Translations under genes and position numbers: made by a program
Shown here: positions 6,937 to 17,358 of the stretch, in pieces
How the letters are laid out: every line of letters starts with the position of its first letter
Numbering within the stretch: the first letter of the stretch is position 1
Notes under the pieces: generated by a model
Told to the model about the DNA's origin: nothing
Database searches by the model: none
What the model saw: only the letters and a program-made list of their open reading frames with translations
Assembly (NCBI GenBank): GCA_021734345.1
Contig: JAIPJC010000018.1
Coordinates: 1 to 37,459, forward strand
From: Kiritimatiellales bacterium
Lineage (GTDB): Bacteria > Verrucomicrobiota > Kiritimatiellia > Kiritimatiellales > Pontiellaceae
Length of the DNA stretch: 37,459 bases
Direction of reading: 5' to 3'

Positions 6937-8175
6937 CTAAAGAACCGTTCCCGCCGGGATTGCGGTGTTTTTGGGGATGACCATGATGCCGTCGCAGATC
7001 CAATAGAGATCGGTCACCACATCGGACGGCTTGCCCTCCGGCGAGATGACCACGCCATCGCCGATCCGGGCGTTCTTATCGACGATCGCCTTCTTGATGA
7101 TGCAGTTCCTGCCAATCCCGAGCGGCACGCCGGACGGATGCCCAACCTTGCCGTGTTCATAGAAGTCGGCCCCCATGACGATGGAATCCTCGATGACGGT
7201 TCCTTCCCCGATGAGGGCCCGCAAACCGATGACCGAATGCCGGATGCTCTTGCCGGAAACAATGCAGCCCTCCGTCAGCAGGCACCGGCTCAGGTCGCAC
7301 ATGTTGATCTTGGACGGCGGCAGGTAGCGCATGTTGGTGAAGATGGGCTTGTTCATGTCGTAGAACGAGAAGCTTGGCAACGGGTCGGTCAAGGCGAGGT
7401 TGGCCTCCCAAAAGGAGCGGATCGTCCCGACATCTTCCCAGTATCCCTCGAAAATATGGCTGCATACCTTGTGCGAACCGATCGCGCCGGGGATGATGTG
7501 CTTGCCGAAATCCGAGTCGTTGCTCTCGCACAGCAGCTGCTTCAAGACCGGGGTGTTGAAGACATAGATGCCCATGCTGGCCAAATAGCGCTCGTCCTGG
7601 TAGAGCGGCGCGCGAAGCTCGTCGAGCAAGGCGGTGTTCCCCGGCTTTTCGGCAAACCGGATAATCCGTCCCTGCTGGTCGACCTGCATAATCCCCAGGG
7701 CGCCGGCCTCGTTGCGAGTGACGGGCTTGGTACTGATCGTCAGGTCGGCTCCGCTGGCCACATGCGCGGCAACCACCGCGTTGAGATCCATCCGATAAAG
7801 CTGGTCGCCGGAAAGGATCACGACAATATCGGGGTTTTCGCCCAAGAAATAGCGCATGGAGCGTCGCACCGCATCCGCCGTGCCTTGGAACCAACCCTCC
7901 GAATCAGGCGTCTGTTCCGCCGCGAGGATGCGCACATACCCGCCATTAAACTGGTCGAAGCGGAACGTGGCGCCAATATGCTGGTGCAGTGAAACACTGT
8001 TGAACTGGGTGAGCAAAAACACATGGCGGATGCCGCTGTTGATGCAGTTGCTGATGGGAAGATCGACCAACCGGTACTTGCCCGCAATCGGCACCGCCGG
8101 CTTCGACCGGTCCCTTGTCAAGGGCTGCAAACGCTTTCCCGCACCACCGCCTAGAATCAATCCAACAACCTTCAT
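6937..8175 (-). CDS. glgC: Glucose-1-phosphate adenylyltransferase (ADP-glucose pyrophosphorylase)
   Basis: Makes ADP-glucose from ATP and glucose-1-phosphate, the committed step of bacterial glycogen synthesis; cytosolic and usually allosteric. The 412 residues show the nucleotidyltransferase loop GGGAGKRLQPLT (9-20), KPAVPI and the GKYRLVDLPISNCINSG block, GWFQGTADAVR, LSGDQLYRMD, FAEKPG, YWEDVGTI, and a C-terminal left-handed beta-helix with hexapeptide-like repeats (for example IGEGTVIEDSIVMGAD). These blocks resemble the cyanobacterial/plant type more than the enterobacterial type. AAAGGGGTGG lies just upstream of the ATG. No other glycogen gene is next to it; the neighbours pgl and pgi use the same sugar phosphates. 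No promoter could be assigned with confidence in the 175 bases between it and the tRNA gene. Confidence 0.95.
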   Translation of the reverse strand: MKVVGLILGGGAGKRLQPLTRDRSKPAVPIAGKYRLVDLPISNCINSGIRHVFLLTQFNSVSLHQHIGATFRFDQFNGGYVRILAAEQTPDSEGWFQGTADAVRRSMRYFLGENPDIVVILSGDQLYRMDLNAVVAAHVASGADLTISTKPVTRNEAGALGIMQVDQQGRIIRFAEKPGNTALLDELRAPLYQDERYLASMGIYVFNTPVLKQLLCESNDSDFGKHIIPGAIGSHKVCSHIFEGYWEDVGTIRSFWEANLALTDPLPSFSFYDMNKPIFTNMRYLPPSKINMCDLSRCLLTEGCIVSGKSIRHSVIGLRALIGEGTVIEDSIVMGADFYEHGKVGHPSGVPLGIGRNCIIKKAIVDKNARIGDGVVISPEGKPSDVVTDLYWICDGIMVIPKNTAIPAGTVL

Positions 8176-8350
8176 GCCACCCCTTTATATTTCGAGTTTC
8201 AACGCGAAACATACTAACCAAAAACAAAGGGGCGCGGATACAAAAGAAAACGGGAATTATCACTTGCCTCGCATGGGTCGATCTTATAAAACAACCGCTC
8301 CTTTACGGGAACGAAACCTGTTTTACTCCTGTATGAAACCACATTTTTGT

Positions 8351-8426
8351 GGGCCGGTAGCTCAGTCGGTAGAGCATTTGACTTTTAATCAAAGGGTCCC
8401 GGGTTCGAGCCCCGGCCGGCTCACCA
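8351..8426 (+). tRNA. tRNA-Lys (anticodon TTT)
   Basis: A full cloverleaf of 76 bases with encoded CCA. Acceptor stem 8351-8357 pairs with CCGGCTC (one G-T pair); D stem GCTC/GAGC; anticodon stem TTTGA/TCAAA around loop CTTTTAA with anticodon TTT at 8384-8386; T stem CCGGG/CCCGG with TTCGAGC loop. No attachment-site duplication or integrase was seen beside it. Confidence 0.97.
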
Positions 8427-8432
8427 AACTTA

Positions 8433-8464
8433 AGCTTCGTCGCTTGCGGCGGAGTTTTTTTTTT
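8433..8464 (+). terminator. Intrinsic terminator after tRNA-Lys
   Basis: Stem CTTCGTCGC (8435-8443) with GCGGCGGAG (8446-8454), including two G-T pairs, followed by ten T residues. It starts just after the tRNA CCA and isolates the tRNA transcript from the following gene. Confidence 0.8.
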
Positions 8465-8499
8465 GCTTCGCGATCCCTTTGCGGGGTATTTTCCGGCAC

Positions 8500-9153
8500 A
8501 TGATAAAGACACGATCCTTTGAAACCCCGGAAGCGCTGATGGCTCAAACCTTGGAACTGTTGCGCGGCACCCTTCAAATTCCCGGAAACCTGATGCTTAG
8601 TGGCGGCGCTACGCCCTACGCCATCTACAACCGGCTCGCGGCTTCCCCCTGCCCCGTACATCCCGGCCGCCAGCTCTTCCTGAGCGATGAACGGATGGTG
8701 CCGGCCGACTCGGAAAAGAACAACGCCTGCAACCTCATGCCGATGCTCCGTGCCTTGGGTTGCGAAGACCGCTTTATCCGCGTGCAAACCGACCTGACCC
8801 CCACCGACGCCGCCAGTCGTTTTGCCGCCGAACTCCAGCCCTTGGAAACCATCGACCTCGGATTTCTCGGTATGGGATCCGATGGCCACACCGCCGGCTT
8901 CTTCACGCCGGCACAGGCCAACCTTAAAACCGGCGCGCTCACGCTCCACACCGCCCGTCCCGACGGGATGCACGGCGTCAGCGTCACTCCGGCCTTTTTC
9001 AGCCGGGTTGAACGAATCATCCTGCTGGTCACCGGAGAACCCAAACGCGATATCATCAACACGCTCTTGACCCACCCCGAAACCATCCCTGCCGGCATTG
9101 CCCTCGCCGATCACCCGAATATTGAACTTTGGACCGATATCCGGGTCTTTTGA
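8500..9153 (+). CDS. pgl: 6-phosphogluconolactonase
   Basis: Hydrolyses 6-phospho-gluconolactone to 6-phosphogluconate, the second step of the oxidative pentose phosphate pathway; cytosolic, 217 residues, slightly short for the DevB/Pgl type. Motifs: LSGGATP (33-39) for phosphate binding, FLSDERMVP (60-68), and the signature GMGSDGHTAGFF (124-135) with the catalytic histidine. ATG 8500 aligns the N-terminus with the family; an upstream in-frame start at 8479 would begin right after the tRNA terminator's T run. The M16C peptidase gene follows after 71 bases. No zwf or gnd gene is in the window. Confidence 0.9.
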   Translation: MIKTRSFETPEALMAQTLELLRGTLQIPGNLMLSGGATPYAIYNRLAASPCPVHPGRQLFLSDERMVPADSEKNNACNLMPMLRALGCEDRFIRVQTDLTPTDAASRFAAELQPLETIDLGFLGMGSDGHTAGFFTPAQANLKTGALTLHTARPDGMHGVSVTPAFFSRVERIILLVTGEPKRDIINTLLTHPETIPAGIALADHPNIELWTDIRVF

Positions 9154-9224
9154 TTTTCGTTGAATGGATTGGCCGGATGCATGTCCGTCCGGTATCTTCC
9201 CGCAATTTACAGTCTGGAGCACAC

Positions 9225-12122
9225 ATGAAGAATTTTGAACTGGTACGCAGCGAAGAAATCACGGAACTCAATACCCGGGCGAAGATCTACCGCCATATCC
9301 CGACGGGCGCGGAGATTCTTTCGATGGAGAACGACGACGAGAACAAGTGCTTCGGCATTGCGTTCCGAACGCCGCCGTCGGACTCGACCGGCGTGGCGCA
9401 CATTCTGGAACACACGGTGCTGTGCGGATCACGCAAGTATCCGGTCAAGGATCCGTTCGTGCAGCTGCTCAAGGGCTCGCTGCAAACCTTCCTGAACGCC
9501 TTCACCTATCCCGACAAGACCTGCTATCCGGTCGCCAGCCAAAACCTGAAGGATTTCCACAACCTCGTCGACGTCTACCTCGATGCCGTATTCTATCCGC
9601 GCATCACGACGGATTTTTTCATGCAGGAGGGCTGGCACTACGAGATGGAATCGCCCGAAGGCGAACTGAGCTACAAAGGCGTGGTCTACAACGAAATGAA
9701 AGGCGTCTATTCGTCGCCCGATTCGATGCTGATGGAAACCTCGCAGCATTCGCTCTTCCCGAATACCACCTACGGGCTGGATTCGGGCGGCAACCCGAAG
9801 AACATCCCGGATCTCACGCACGAACAATTCGTCGCCTTCCACCAGACGTTCTACCATCCATCCAACGCCCGCATCTTTTTCTATGGCGACGATCCGGTTG
9901 AGCAGCGGTTCGAGTTGCTTGAGGCATACCTGAAGGACTTCCAGAAGATCGTTCCAAAGTCCGGCATCGCGCTGCAAGGCCCGCTGCCGGCACCGCTGCA
10001 CATCGAGAAGCCCTACGCCGTTTCGGCCGACGACGAAGACCAGATGCCGATGTTCACCGTCAACTGGATGCTGCCCTCCCCGACCGAGGCCGAGCGCGTA
10101 TTCGCCATGGAGCTACTCGACCACATCCTGCTCGGCATGGCGGGCTCGCCACTGCGCAAGGCGCTGATCGAATCCGGCCTTGGCGAGGATATCACCGGTG
10201 GCGGGATTGAAACGCACATGCTCCAGATGATGTATTCCGTCGGACTCAAGGGCGTCGAGACCAAGGATCTGAAGACGGCCGAAGCGCTGGTTTTCCAAAC
10301 CCTGGAAAACCTGGCGAACAACGGCATCGAACGCGACGACATCGAAGCGGCGCTCAACACCTTCGAATTCGACCTGCGCGAAAACAACAGCGGCGGTTTC
10401 CCGCGCGGACTATCGCTGTTTCTCAAGTCGCTAAACTCCTGGATCTACGACACCGATCCGCTGGAGCTCATCGCCTTCGAACAGCCGTTGCAGGCGGTCA
10501 AGAAGCATGCCGTGCAAAAGGGTTACTTCGAGAACCTGATCCGGGAATATTTTATTGATAACAAGCACCGCTCCACCGTCGTGTTTGTTCCCGACACCGA
10601 ATTGGCCGCCCGCACCGAAGCCGCGGAAAAAAATGAACTGGCCGCCCTCAAAGCCAAGATGACTCCTGCGGAAGTGAAGGAGATTGTCGCCAATACGGAA
10701 CATTTGCTGGCTTTGCAGGCCGCTCCGGATTCGGAAGCGGCCATCGCCACCATCCCGCTGCTGCACCGCGACGACCTCGACAAGAAGATACGGCTCGTTG
10801 ATCGCAGCGAAAGCAAACTGCACGGCACCACGGTATTGACGCACGACCTCTTCACCAACGGCATCCTCTATCTCGACATCGGCCTCGACCTGCACGGCCT
10901 CGACCAGGAGGACATTCCGTACGCCTCGCTGCTCGGCAGCGCCCTGCTGGAAATGGGCACGAAGGACGAAGACTATGTTGCGCTGTCGCAACGCATCGCC
11001 AAGAAAACCGGCGGCATCTACGGCACCCCCTTCCTTTCGGCCATGGACGACTCGAAGACCGGCATCACCCGGTTCTTCCTGCGCGGCAAGTGCATGATCG
11101 ACCAAACCCATGAACTGCTCGACATCCTGCACGACATCCTGCTGGAACCCGACCTCGCCAACAAGGAGCGCTTCAAGCAGCTCGTGCTGGAGCACAAGTC
11201 GGAAATGGAAACCGCCATCGTACCGCGCGGCCACTCGGCGGTGATGACCCGCCTCAAGGCGCACTACAACGAAGCCAGCTGGGTCAGCGAACAGATGGGC
11301 GGCGTCGAGGCCTTGTTCTTCATCCGCAAGCTGGCCGACGAAGTCGACAACGACTGGCCGGCGGTTTCCGCCCGCTTGGAAAGAATACGGCTAACCCTGC
11401 TGGAACGGCAGCATGTCGTTGTCAATATAACGGTCGACAAGGCGGCGCTTCCCGGCGTCCTCCGGTCATTGGAAGGCTTCATTGAAAAACTTCCCGACAC
11501 GGGAACTTTCACGGCCAAGAACTGGACGCCCACCACCCTGCCGAAGTCGGAAGCGCTCACCGCGCCGTCGCGGGTGAACTATGTCGGATGCGCCGCCAAC
11601 CTGTACGACGCCGGCTACACGATGCACGGCTCGGCGCTGGTGATCACCCGCTATCTGCAAACCGCGTGGCTGTGGGAAAAGATCCGCGTGCAGGGCGGCG
11701 CGTATGGCGGCATGTGTTCGTTCGACCAGCGCTCCGGCACATTCGTGTTTGCCTCGTACCGCGATCCCAACCTGAAGAACTCGCTGGACATCTACAAAGG
11801 CACCGGCGACTACCTTAAAAACCTGGTGTTGAGCGAGGACGAACTTACCCGCGCGCTGATCGGCGCGATCGGCCAGCTCGACGCCTACCAGCTACCCGAC
11901 GCGAAGGGCTATTCCAGCGCAATGCGCTACCTGCTGGACTTCACCGATGCCGAGCGGCAGAAACTGCGCGACGAAGTTCTCGCCACCACGCAGGAGCATT
12001 TCAACGCATTCGGCGACACGCTGAACAAGGCGTTTATGCAGTCGGCCATTTCCGTCCTTTGCTCAGTGGAATCCGCCGAGAAGAGCGGTGTGTCCTTCGC
12101 CGCAACAACCAAGGTGATGTAG
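9225..12122 (+). CDS. M16C-family zinc metallopeptidase (presequence protease/falcilysin-like)
   Basis: A 965-residue pitrilysin-superfamily peptidase in one chain. The inverted zinc motif H59-I-L-E62-H63 is followed by the third ligand in YNEMKGVYSSP (E157), as in PreP, falcilysin and the bacterial M16C group, which degrade short peptides inside a closed chamber. The N-terminal half carries the catalytic domain; the middle has the helical linker of the M16C-associated domain; the C-terminal half has the degenerate second domain with the substrate-contacting IRVQGGAYGGMCSF segment. No signal peptide is seen, so a cytosolic peptide-clearing role is likely. ATG 9225 has TGGAG nearby; the longer upstream frame overlaps pgl. 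It ends 16 bases from the convergent DUF255 gene without an obvious terminator. Confidence 0.92.
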   Translation: MKNFELVRSEEITELNTRAKIYRHIPTGAEILSMENDDENKCFGIAFRTPPSDSTGVAHILEHTVLCGSRKYPVKDPFVQLLKGSLQTFLNAFTYPDKTCYPVASQNLKDFHNLVDVYLDAVFYPRITTDFFMQEGWHYEMESPEGELSYKGVVYNEMKGVYSSPDSMLMETSQHSLFPNTTYGLDSGGNPKNIPDLTHEQFVAFHQTFYHPSNARIFFYGDDPVEQRFELLEAYLKDFQKIVPKSGIALQGPLPAPLHIEKPYAVSADDEDQMPMFTVNWMLPSPTEAERVFAMELLDHILLGMAGSPLRKALIESGLGEDITGGGIETHMLQMMYSVGLKGVETKDLKTAEALVFQTLENLANNGIERDDIEAALNTFEFDLRENNSGGFPRGLSLFLKSLNSWIYDTDPLELIAFEQPLQAVKKHAVQKGYFENLIREYFIDNKHRSTVVFVPDTELAARTEAAEKNELAALKAKMTPAEVKEIVANTEHLLALQAAPDSEAAIATIPLLHRDDLDKKIRLVDRSESKLHGTTVLTHDLFTNGILYLDIGLDLHGLDQEDIPYASLLGSALLEMGTKDEDYVALSQRIAKKTGGIYGTPFLSAMDDSKTGITRFFLRGKCMIDQTHELLDILHDILLEPDLANKERFKQLVLEHKSEMETAIVPRGHSAVMTRLKAHYNEASWVSEQMGGVEALFFIRKLADEVDNDWPAVSARLERIRLTLLERQHVVVNITVDKAALPGVLRSLEGFIEKLPDTGTFTAKNWTPTTLPKSEALTAPSRVNYVGCAANLYDAGYTMHGSALVITRYLQTAWLWEKIRVQGGAYGGMCSFDQRSGTFVFASYRDPNLKNSLDIYKGTGDYLKNLVLSEDELTRALIGAIGQLDAYQLPDAKGYSSAMRYLLDFTDAERQKLRDEVLATTQEHFNAFGDTLNKAFMQSAISVLCSVESAEKSGVSFAATTKVM

Positions 12123-12138
12123 GATCCGGGCAGATCGT

Positions 12139-14253
<2,115 letters not shown>

Positions 14254-14272
14254 TGGTTTTGCTTATAGTACT

Positions 14273-14288
14273 GAAAAGGTTCCTTTTC
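14273..14288. promoter_or_regulatory. Perfect 16-base palindrome in a divergent intergenic region
   Basis: GAAAAGG-TT-CCTTTTC lies between the divergent DUF255 and FAD-oxidoreductase genes. No T run follows on either strand, which argues against a terminator. On the minus strand a TACTAT -10-like element begins just after it. It may be an operator for one or both genes; the regulator is unknown. Confidence 0.4.
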
Positions 14289-14387
14289 TAGCATCAATCC
14301 GTATTATTTAAGGAATAACCGTTCGACACTGCTAGTGCTGCCTGATAAGGATACGCGCTTTTGGTGATCATCATTTCGGATTTGCTT

Positions 14388-15830
14388 ATGCTGGATAAGA
14401 AAAAACATGTGGTTGTGATTGGCAACGGAATGGCCAGCCTGCGCTTTTGCGAAAAGCTGATCGAGTACGATGCGCGGCATGAGTACCAGTTGACGGTCAT
14501 TGGCGACGAATTGCTGCCAGCCTACGACCGCATCGCCCTTTCCTCGATATTCGATGGCAAAAGCGACAGCGAAGTCGTGATGGCCGAAGCGCGCTGGTAT
14601 GCGTACCACAAAATGGAATTACTGCTTGGCACACAGGTCGTCGCCATCGACCGCACCACAAAAAACATCACCACATCCTCCGGCAAGAAAATAGACTACG
14701 ACCGCCTCGTTATCGCCACCGGTGCCCGCCCGCATATTCCCCCCGTTGCAGGAACGGAACTCGAAGGTGTGCATGTGTATCGGACGTCAGACGATGCCTA
14801 CGCCATCCGCAACGACGGCGACCGGGCCACCTGCGCCGTCGTCATTGGCGGTGGACTGCTCGGTTTGGAAGCTGCGGCGGCCTGTAAAAGAATGAGGTTG
14901 GAAACGACCATCATAGAACGCGCCGCGAACCTGATGGCTTGCCAGCTCGATGCGGCAGGCGGATATCTGTTGCGCCGCACGGTCGAAGCACTGGGCTTGA
15001 AGGTGCGCACTGGCGAGCAAGTACTCGCGTTGGAGGGCGAGCGCTCCGTCCGGGCGGTTCGGTTGCAGAATAATGAATCCATCCCCGCCGACCTCGTTGT
15101 GCTGGCCACCGGCATCCAGCCTAACGACGAACTCGGCCGCGACGCCGGTCTGGCCATCGGAGCCAATGGCGGGATTGCGGTCGACGAAACCGTACGCACT
15201 TCCGATTCCGACATCTATGCGATAGGCGAATGCGCCTCGTTCAACGAGATCACCTTCGGCCTCGTCGCCCCGGGCTACGCCATGGCCGAAGCCGGCGCCG
15301 CGCACCTCGGCGGTATCCATAAAACCTTCCGCGCTTCCGCACCGGCCTCGCAACTCAAACTGCTCGATCTGCACGTCGCCAGCATCGGAAATCCCCACGT
15401 CAGCCCACCCGATGCCGTTTGGGTCGTGGACCGGGACGATGAGCGCGGCGTCTACAAAAAACTTGTCGTCGATGCCCATAGCCGACGCCTGCTCGGCGCG
15501 ATTCTGATGGGTGAAACCTCGGAGTTCGATCGACTTCGCAGATGGATCGAAGAAGAGACCATGCTTCCGGATGATCCTGCCACGCTGCTCGCGCCAATCG
15601 GAAAACCCTTCGAACCGGAATTAGATCTGGAGGACGACGATGTCGTCTGCTTCTGCAACTATGTCACCAAGCGGGATATCTGCCGCGCCATCGACAGGGA
15701 CAACCTGCAATCCACCGGCGACGTCATGGGGGCCACCTATGCCGCCTGCCTATGCGGCAGTTGCCTCGACATGGTCGATGCCGTCACCAAGCACCACCTC
15801 GCCTGGCGCGCCCCGGCGCTGAATGGATAA
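14388..15830 (+). CDS. FAD/NAD(P)-dependent oxidoreductase with C-terminal BFD [2Fe-2S] domain
   Basis: A 480-residue pyridine-nucleotide-disulfide-type flavoprotein resembling the N-terminal half of the assimilatory nitrite reductase NirB/NasB. A GNGMAS Rossmann loop (12-17) binds FAD, VIGGGLLGLEAAAA binds NAD(P), and YAIGECA closes the FAD site. The C-terminus holds a BFD-like [2Fe-2S] domain: C421-x-C423 and C456-x-x-C459. The siroheme/sulfite-reductase half is absent, so it probably transfers electrons from NAD(P)H to a separate partner such as a nitrite reductase or rubredoxin-type protein. No partner lies nearby. ATG 14388 is placed just before the Rossmann motif; a TTG at 14361 is a possible earlier start. 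A 118-base gap separates it from the SLC13 gene. Confidence 0.85.
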   Translation: MLDKKKHVVVIGNGMASLRFCEKLIEYDARHEYQLTVIGDELLPAYDRIALSSIFDGKSDSEVVMAEARWYAYHKMELLLGTQVVAIDRTTKNITTSSGKKIDYDRLVIATGARPHIPPVAGTELEGVHVYRTSDDAYAIRNDGDRATCAVVIGGGLLGLEAAAACKRMRLETTIIERAANLMACQLDAAGGYLLRRTVEALGLKVRTGEQVLALEGERSVRAVRLQNNESIPADLVVLATGIQPNDELGRDAGLAIGANGGIAVDETVRTSDSDIYAIGECASFNEITFGLVAPGYAMAEAGAAHLGGIHKTFRASAPASQLKLLDLHVASIGNPHVSPPDAVWVVDRDDERGVYKKLVVDAHSRRLLGAILMGETSEFDRLRRWIEEETMLPDDPATLLAPIGKPFEPELDLEDDDVVCFCNYVTKRDICRAIDRDNLQSTGDVMGATYAACLCGSCLDMVDAVTKHHLAWRAPALNG

Positions 15831-15865
15831 TCAATTATTCAGGTGGGGCTTGCGGTTTTTCGAGT

Positions 15866-15895
15866 TTCATATTCTATATACGGGTTCGCTATAGA
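15866..15895 (+). promoter_or_regulatory. Possible promoter of the SLC13 gene
   Basis: TTCATA (15866-15871) and TATAGA (15890-15895) are separated by 18 bases in an AT-rich stretch. Each matches the sigma-70 consensus at four of six bases. Transcription would start near 15902, giving a leader of about 47 bases. Weak evidence. Confidence 0.3.
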
Positions 15896-15948
15896 AAACG
15901 TTTGATAACAACGCATGCCGGAGTGCTTATGAATCTCCTGGGACGACC

Positions 15949-17358
15949 GTGGTGCCCGCCATTAAGAAATCGATTAGACACCCGCTCCTACTGTTGCTGG
16001 CGCTGATCGTCTTTTTGATTCCGTTCTTTTTTACGTTCCAAGGACTTTCTCCGGCCGGGCACCGCATGTTCAGTATTTTCCTATTGGCGATCGTGCTGTG
16101 GATCAGCGAAGCCATCCCGTTGCACGCCACCGCCGCGCTGATTATCTTCCTGGAAATCCTGATGATCAGCGACAAGTCCATCCTGCCGGCCATTGACGGT
16201 TTTACGGCTCCGAAATACGCGGATATTTATAGCGCGCTGGCCAGTCCGGTGCTCATGCTTTTCATGGGCGGGCTTTTCTTGGCCGACGGCGTGGCCAAGT
16301 TCCATCTCGACCGGAACATGGCACGGGTACTGTTGAAACCCTTCGGCGGGCGTACGAGCTTGATCATACTGGGATTGATGGGCATCACGGCAACCCTCTC
16401 GATGTTCATGAGCAACACGGCGACCACGGCCACGATGATGCCGGTGGCTATCCCCGTGTTGGCGGGACTGCCAGCCAATGATCGATTACGAACTGCACTG
16501 GTGCTCTGCATTCCGATTGCGGCGAACATCGGCGGAATCGGTACTCCGGTGGGTACGCCCCCCAACGCCATCGCTCTGGCAGCGCTGTCGAAGGCGGGAT
16601 ATACCATCAGCTTTCTGCAATGGATGCTGATGGCCATGCCGATCATGCTGGCTCTGCTCGTCGTAAGCTGGATCCTGCTACTCAAGCTTTATCCCAGCAC
16701 GACCCGCGTGATTAAGCTGGAGATTGACTCGACCTTCAACAAAAGCAAGTCGGCATGGATATTCTACTTTACGTTCATCCTGACGGTGGGCTTGTGGTTG
16801 ACGGAGTCGCTGCACGGAATCAAGTCCACCGTGGTCGGGTTTGTTCCCGTTGTTGTTCTGTTGTGCACCGGTGTATTTACGATGAAGGATTTGCAGTCGA
16901 TCCAGTGGCATGTGCTCTGGTTGATTGCCGGAGGGATTGCCCTGGGAACCGGCGTGACCTGTTCCGGATTGGACCAGTGGCTGGTCAGTCTGGTTTCATG
17001 GGACAGTCTGCCGGACACCTCGATTACATTGGTGCTGTGCGTCATGGCGCTCTCATTAAGCACAGTCGTCTCCAATGCCGCCACGGCCAACCTGCTGGTT
17101 CCGATCGGACTGAGTTTGGGATTGTCCGGGGCTGTTAACTTAAGTCCGGTTCTCGCCGCGGTATTTATCGCGATCGGGTCCTCGTTGGCCATGGCCCTGC
17201 CGGTCAGCACACCGCCCAACGCTATTGCCTACAGCACCGGCATGATAAAAACCATGGACATGGCCAAGGTGGGCGTTCTCATTGGCATCATCGGGGTGGT
17301 GCTGTTCGTGAAAGTTGCCCCGCTGCTGTGGAATGTCATGGGCGTAATGAGCTATTAA
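15949..17358 (+). CDS. SLC13/DASS-family sodium:anion symporter
   Basis: A 469-residue inner-membrane protein of the divalent anion:Na+ symporter family, which imports dicarboxylates, citrate, sulfate or phosphate with sodium. The two family motifs are present: SNTATTATMMPVAIP in the first half and SNAATANLLVPIG in the second, each near a hairpin segment, and paired GTPVGTPPNAIAL and ALPVSTPPNAIAYS stretches that form the sodium/substrate sites. About eleven hydrophobic segments are seen. The substrate cannot be assigned. No in-frame ATG fits the N-terminus, so GTG at 15949 (or the adjacent GTG 15952) is the likely start. A sodium-driven importer fits with the sodium-pumping Nqr complex downstream. 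Its stop overlaps that of the convergent KamA gene. Confidence 0.9.
   Translation: MVPAIKKSIRHPLLLLLALIVFLIPFFFTFQGLSPAGHRMFSIFLLAIVLWISEAIPLHATAALIIFLEILMISDKSILPAIDGFTAPKYADIYSALASPVLMLFMGGLFLADGVAKFHLDRNMARVLLKPFGGRTSLIILGLMGITATLSMFMSNTATTATMMPVAIPVLAGLPANDRLRTALVLCIPIAANIGGIGTPVGTPPNAIALAALSKAGYTISFLQWMLMAMPIMLALLVVSWILLLKLYPSTTRVIKLEIDSTFNKSKSAWIFYFTFILTVGLWLTESLHGIKSTVVGFVPVVVLLCTGVFTMKDLQSIQWHVLWLIAGGIALGTGVTCSGLDQWLVSLVSWDSLPDTSITLVLCVMALSLSTVVSNAATANLLVPIGLSLGLSGAVNLSPVLAAVFIAIGSSLAMALPVSTPPNAIAYSTGMIKTMDMAKVGVLIGIIGVVLFVKVAPLLWNVMGVMSY

Noticed and set aside
6775-7992. A 405-codon open frame on the plus strand
   Set aside because: Antisense to glgC, whose family motifs are unambiguous.
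8176-8350. Promoters for glgC and tRNA-Lys
   Set aside because: TATAAA and TATGAA elements exist, but no acceptable -35 element lies at the right distance for either gene.
8351-8470. Integrated element at the tRNA-Lys gene
   Set aside because: No integrase, no repeated tRNA 3' end and only housekeeping genes on both sides.
15929-16006. ATG-initiated short frame overlapping the start of the SLC13 gene, considered as the true start through a frameshift
   Set aside because: It ends after 25 codons, and the GTG start in the other frame gives a complete N-terminus for the transporter.
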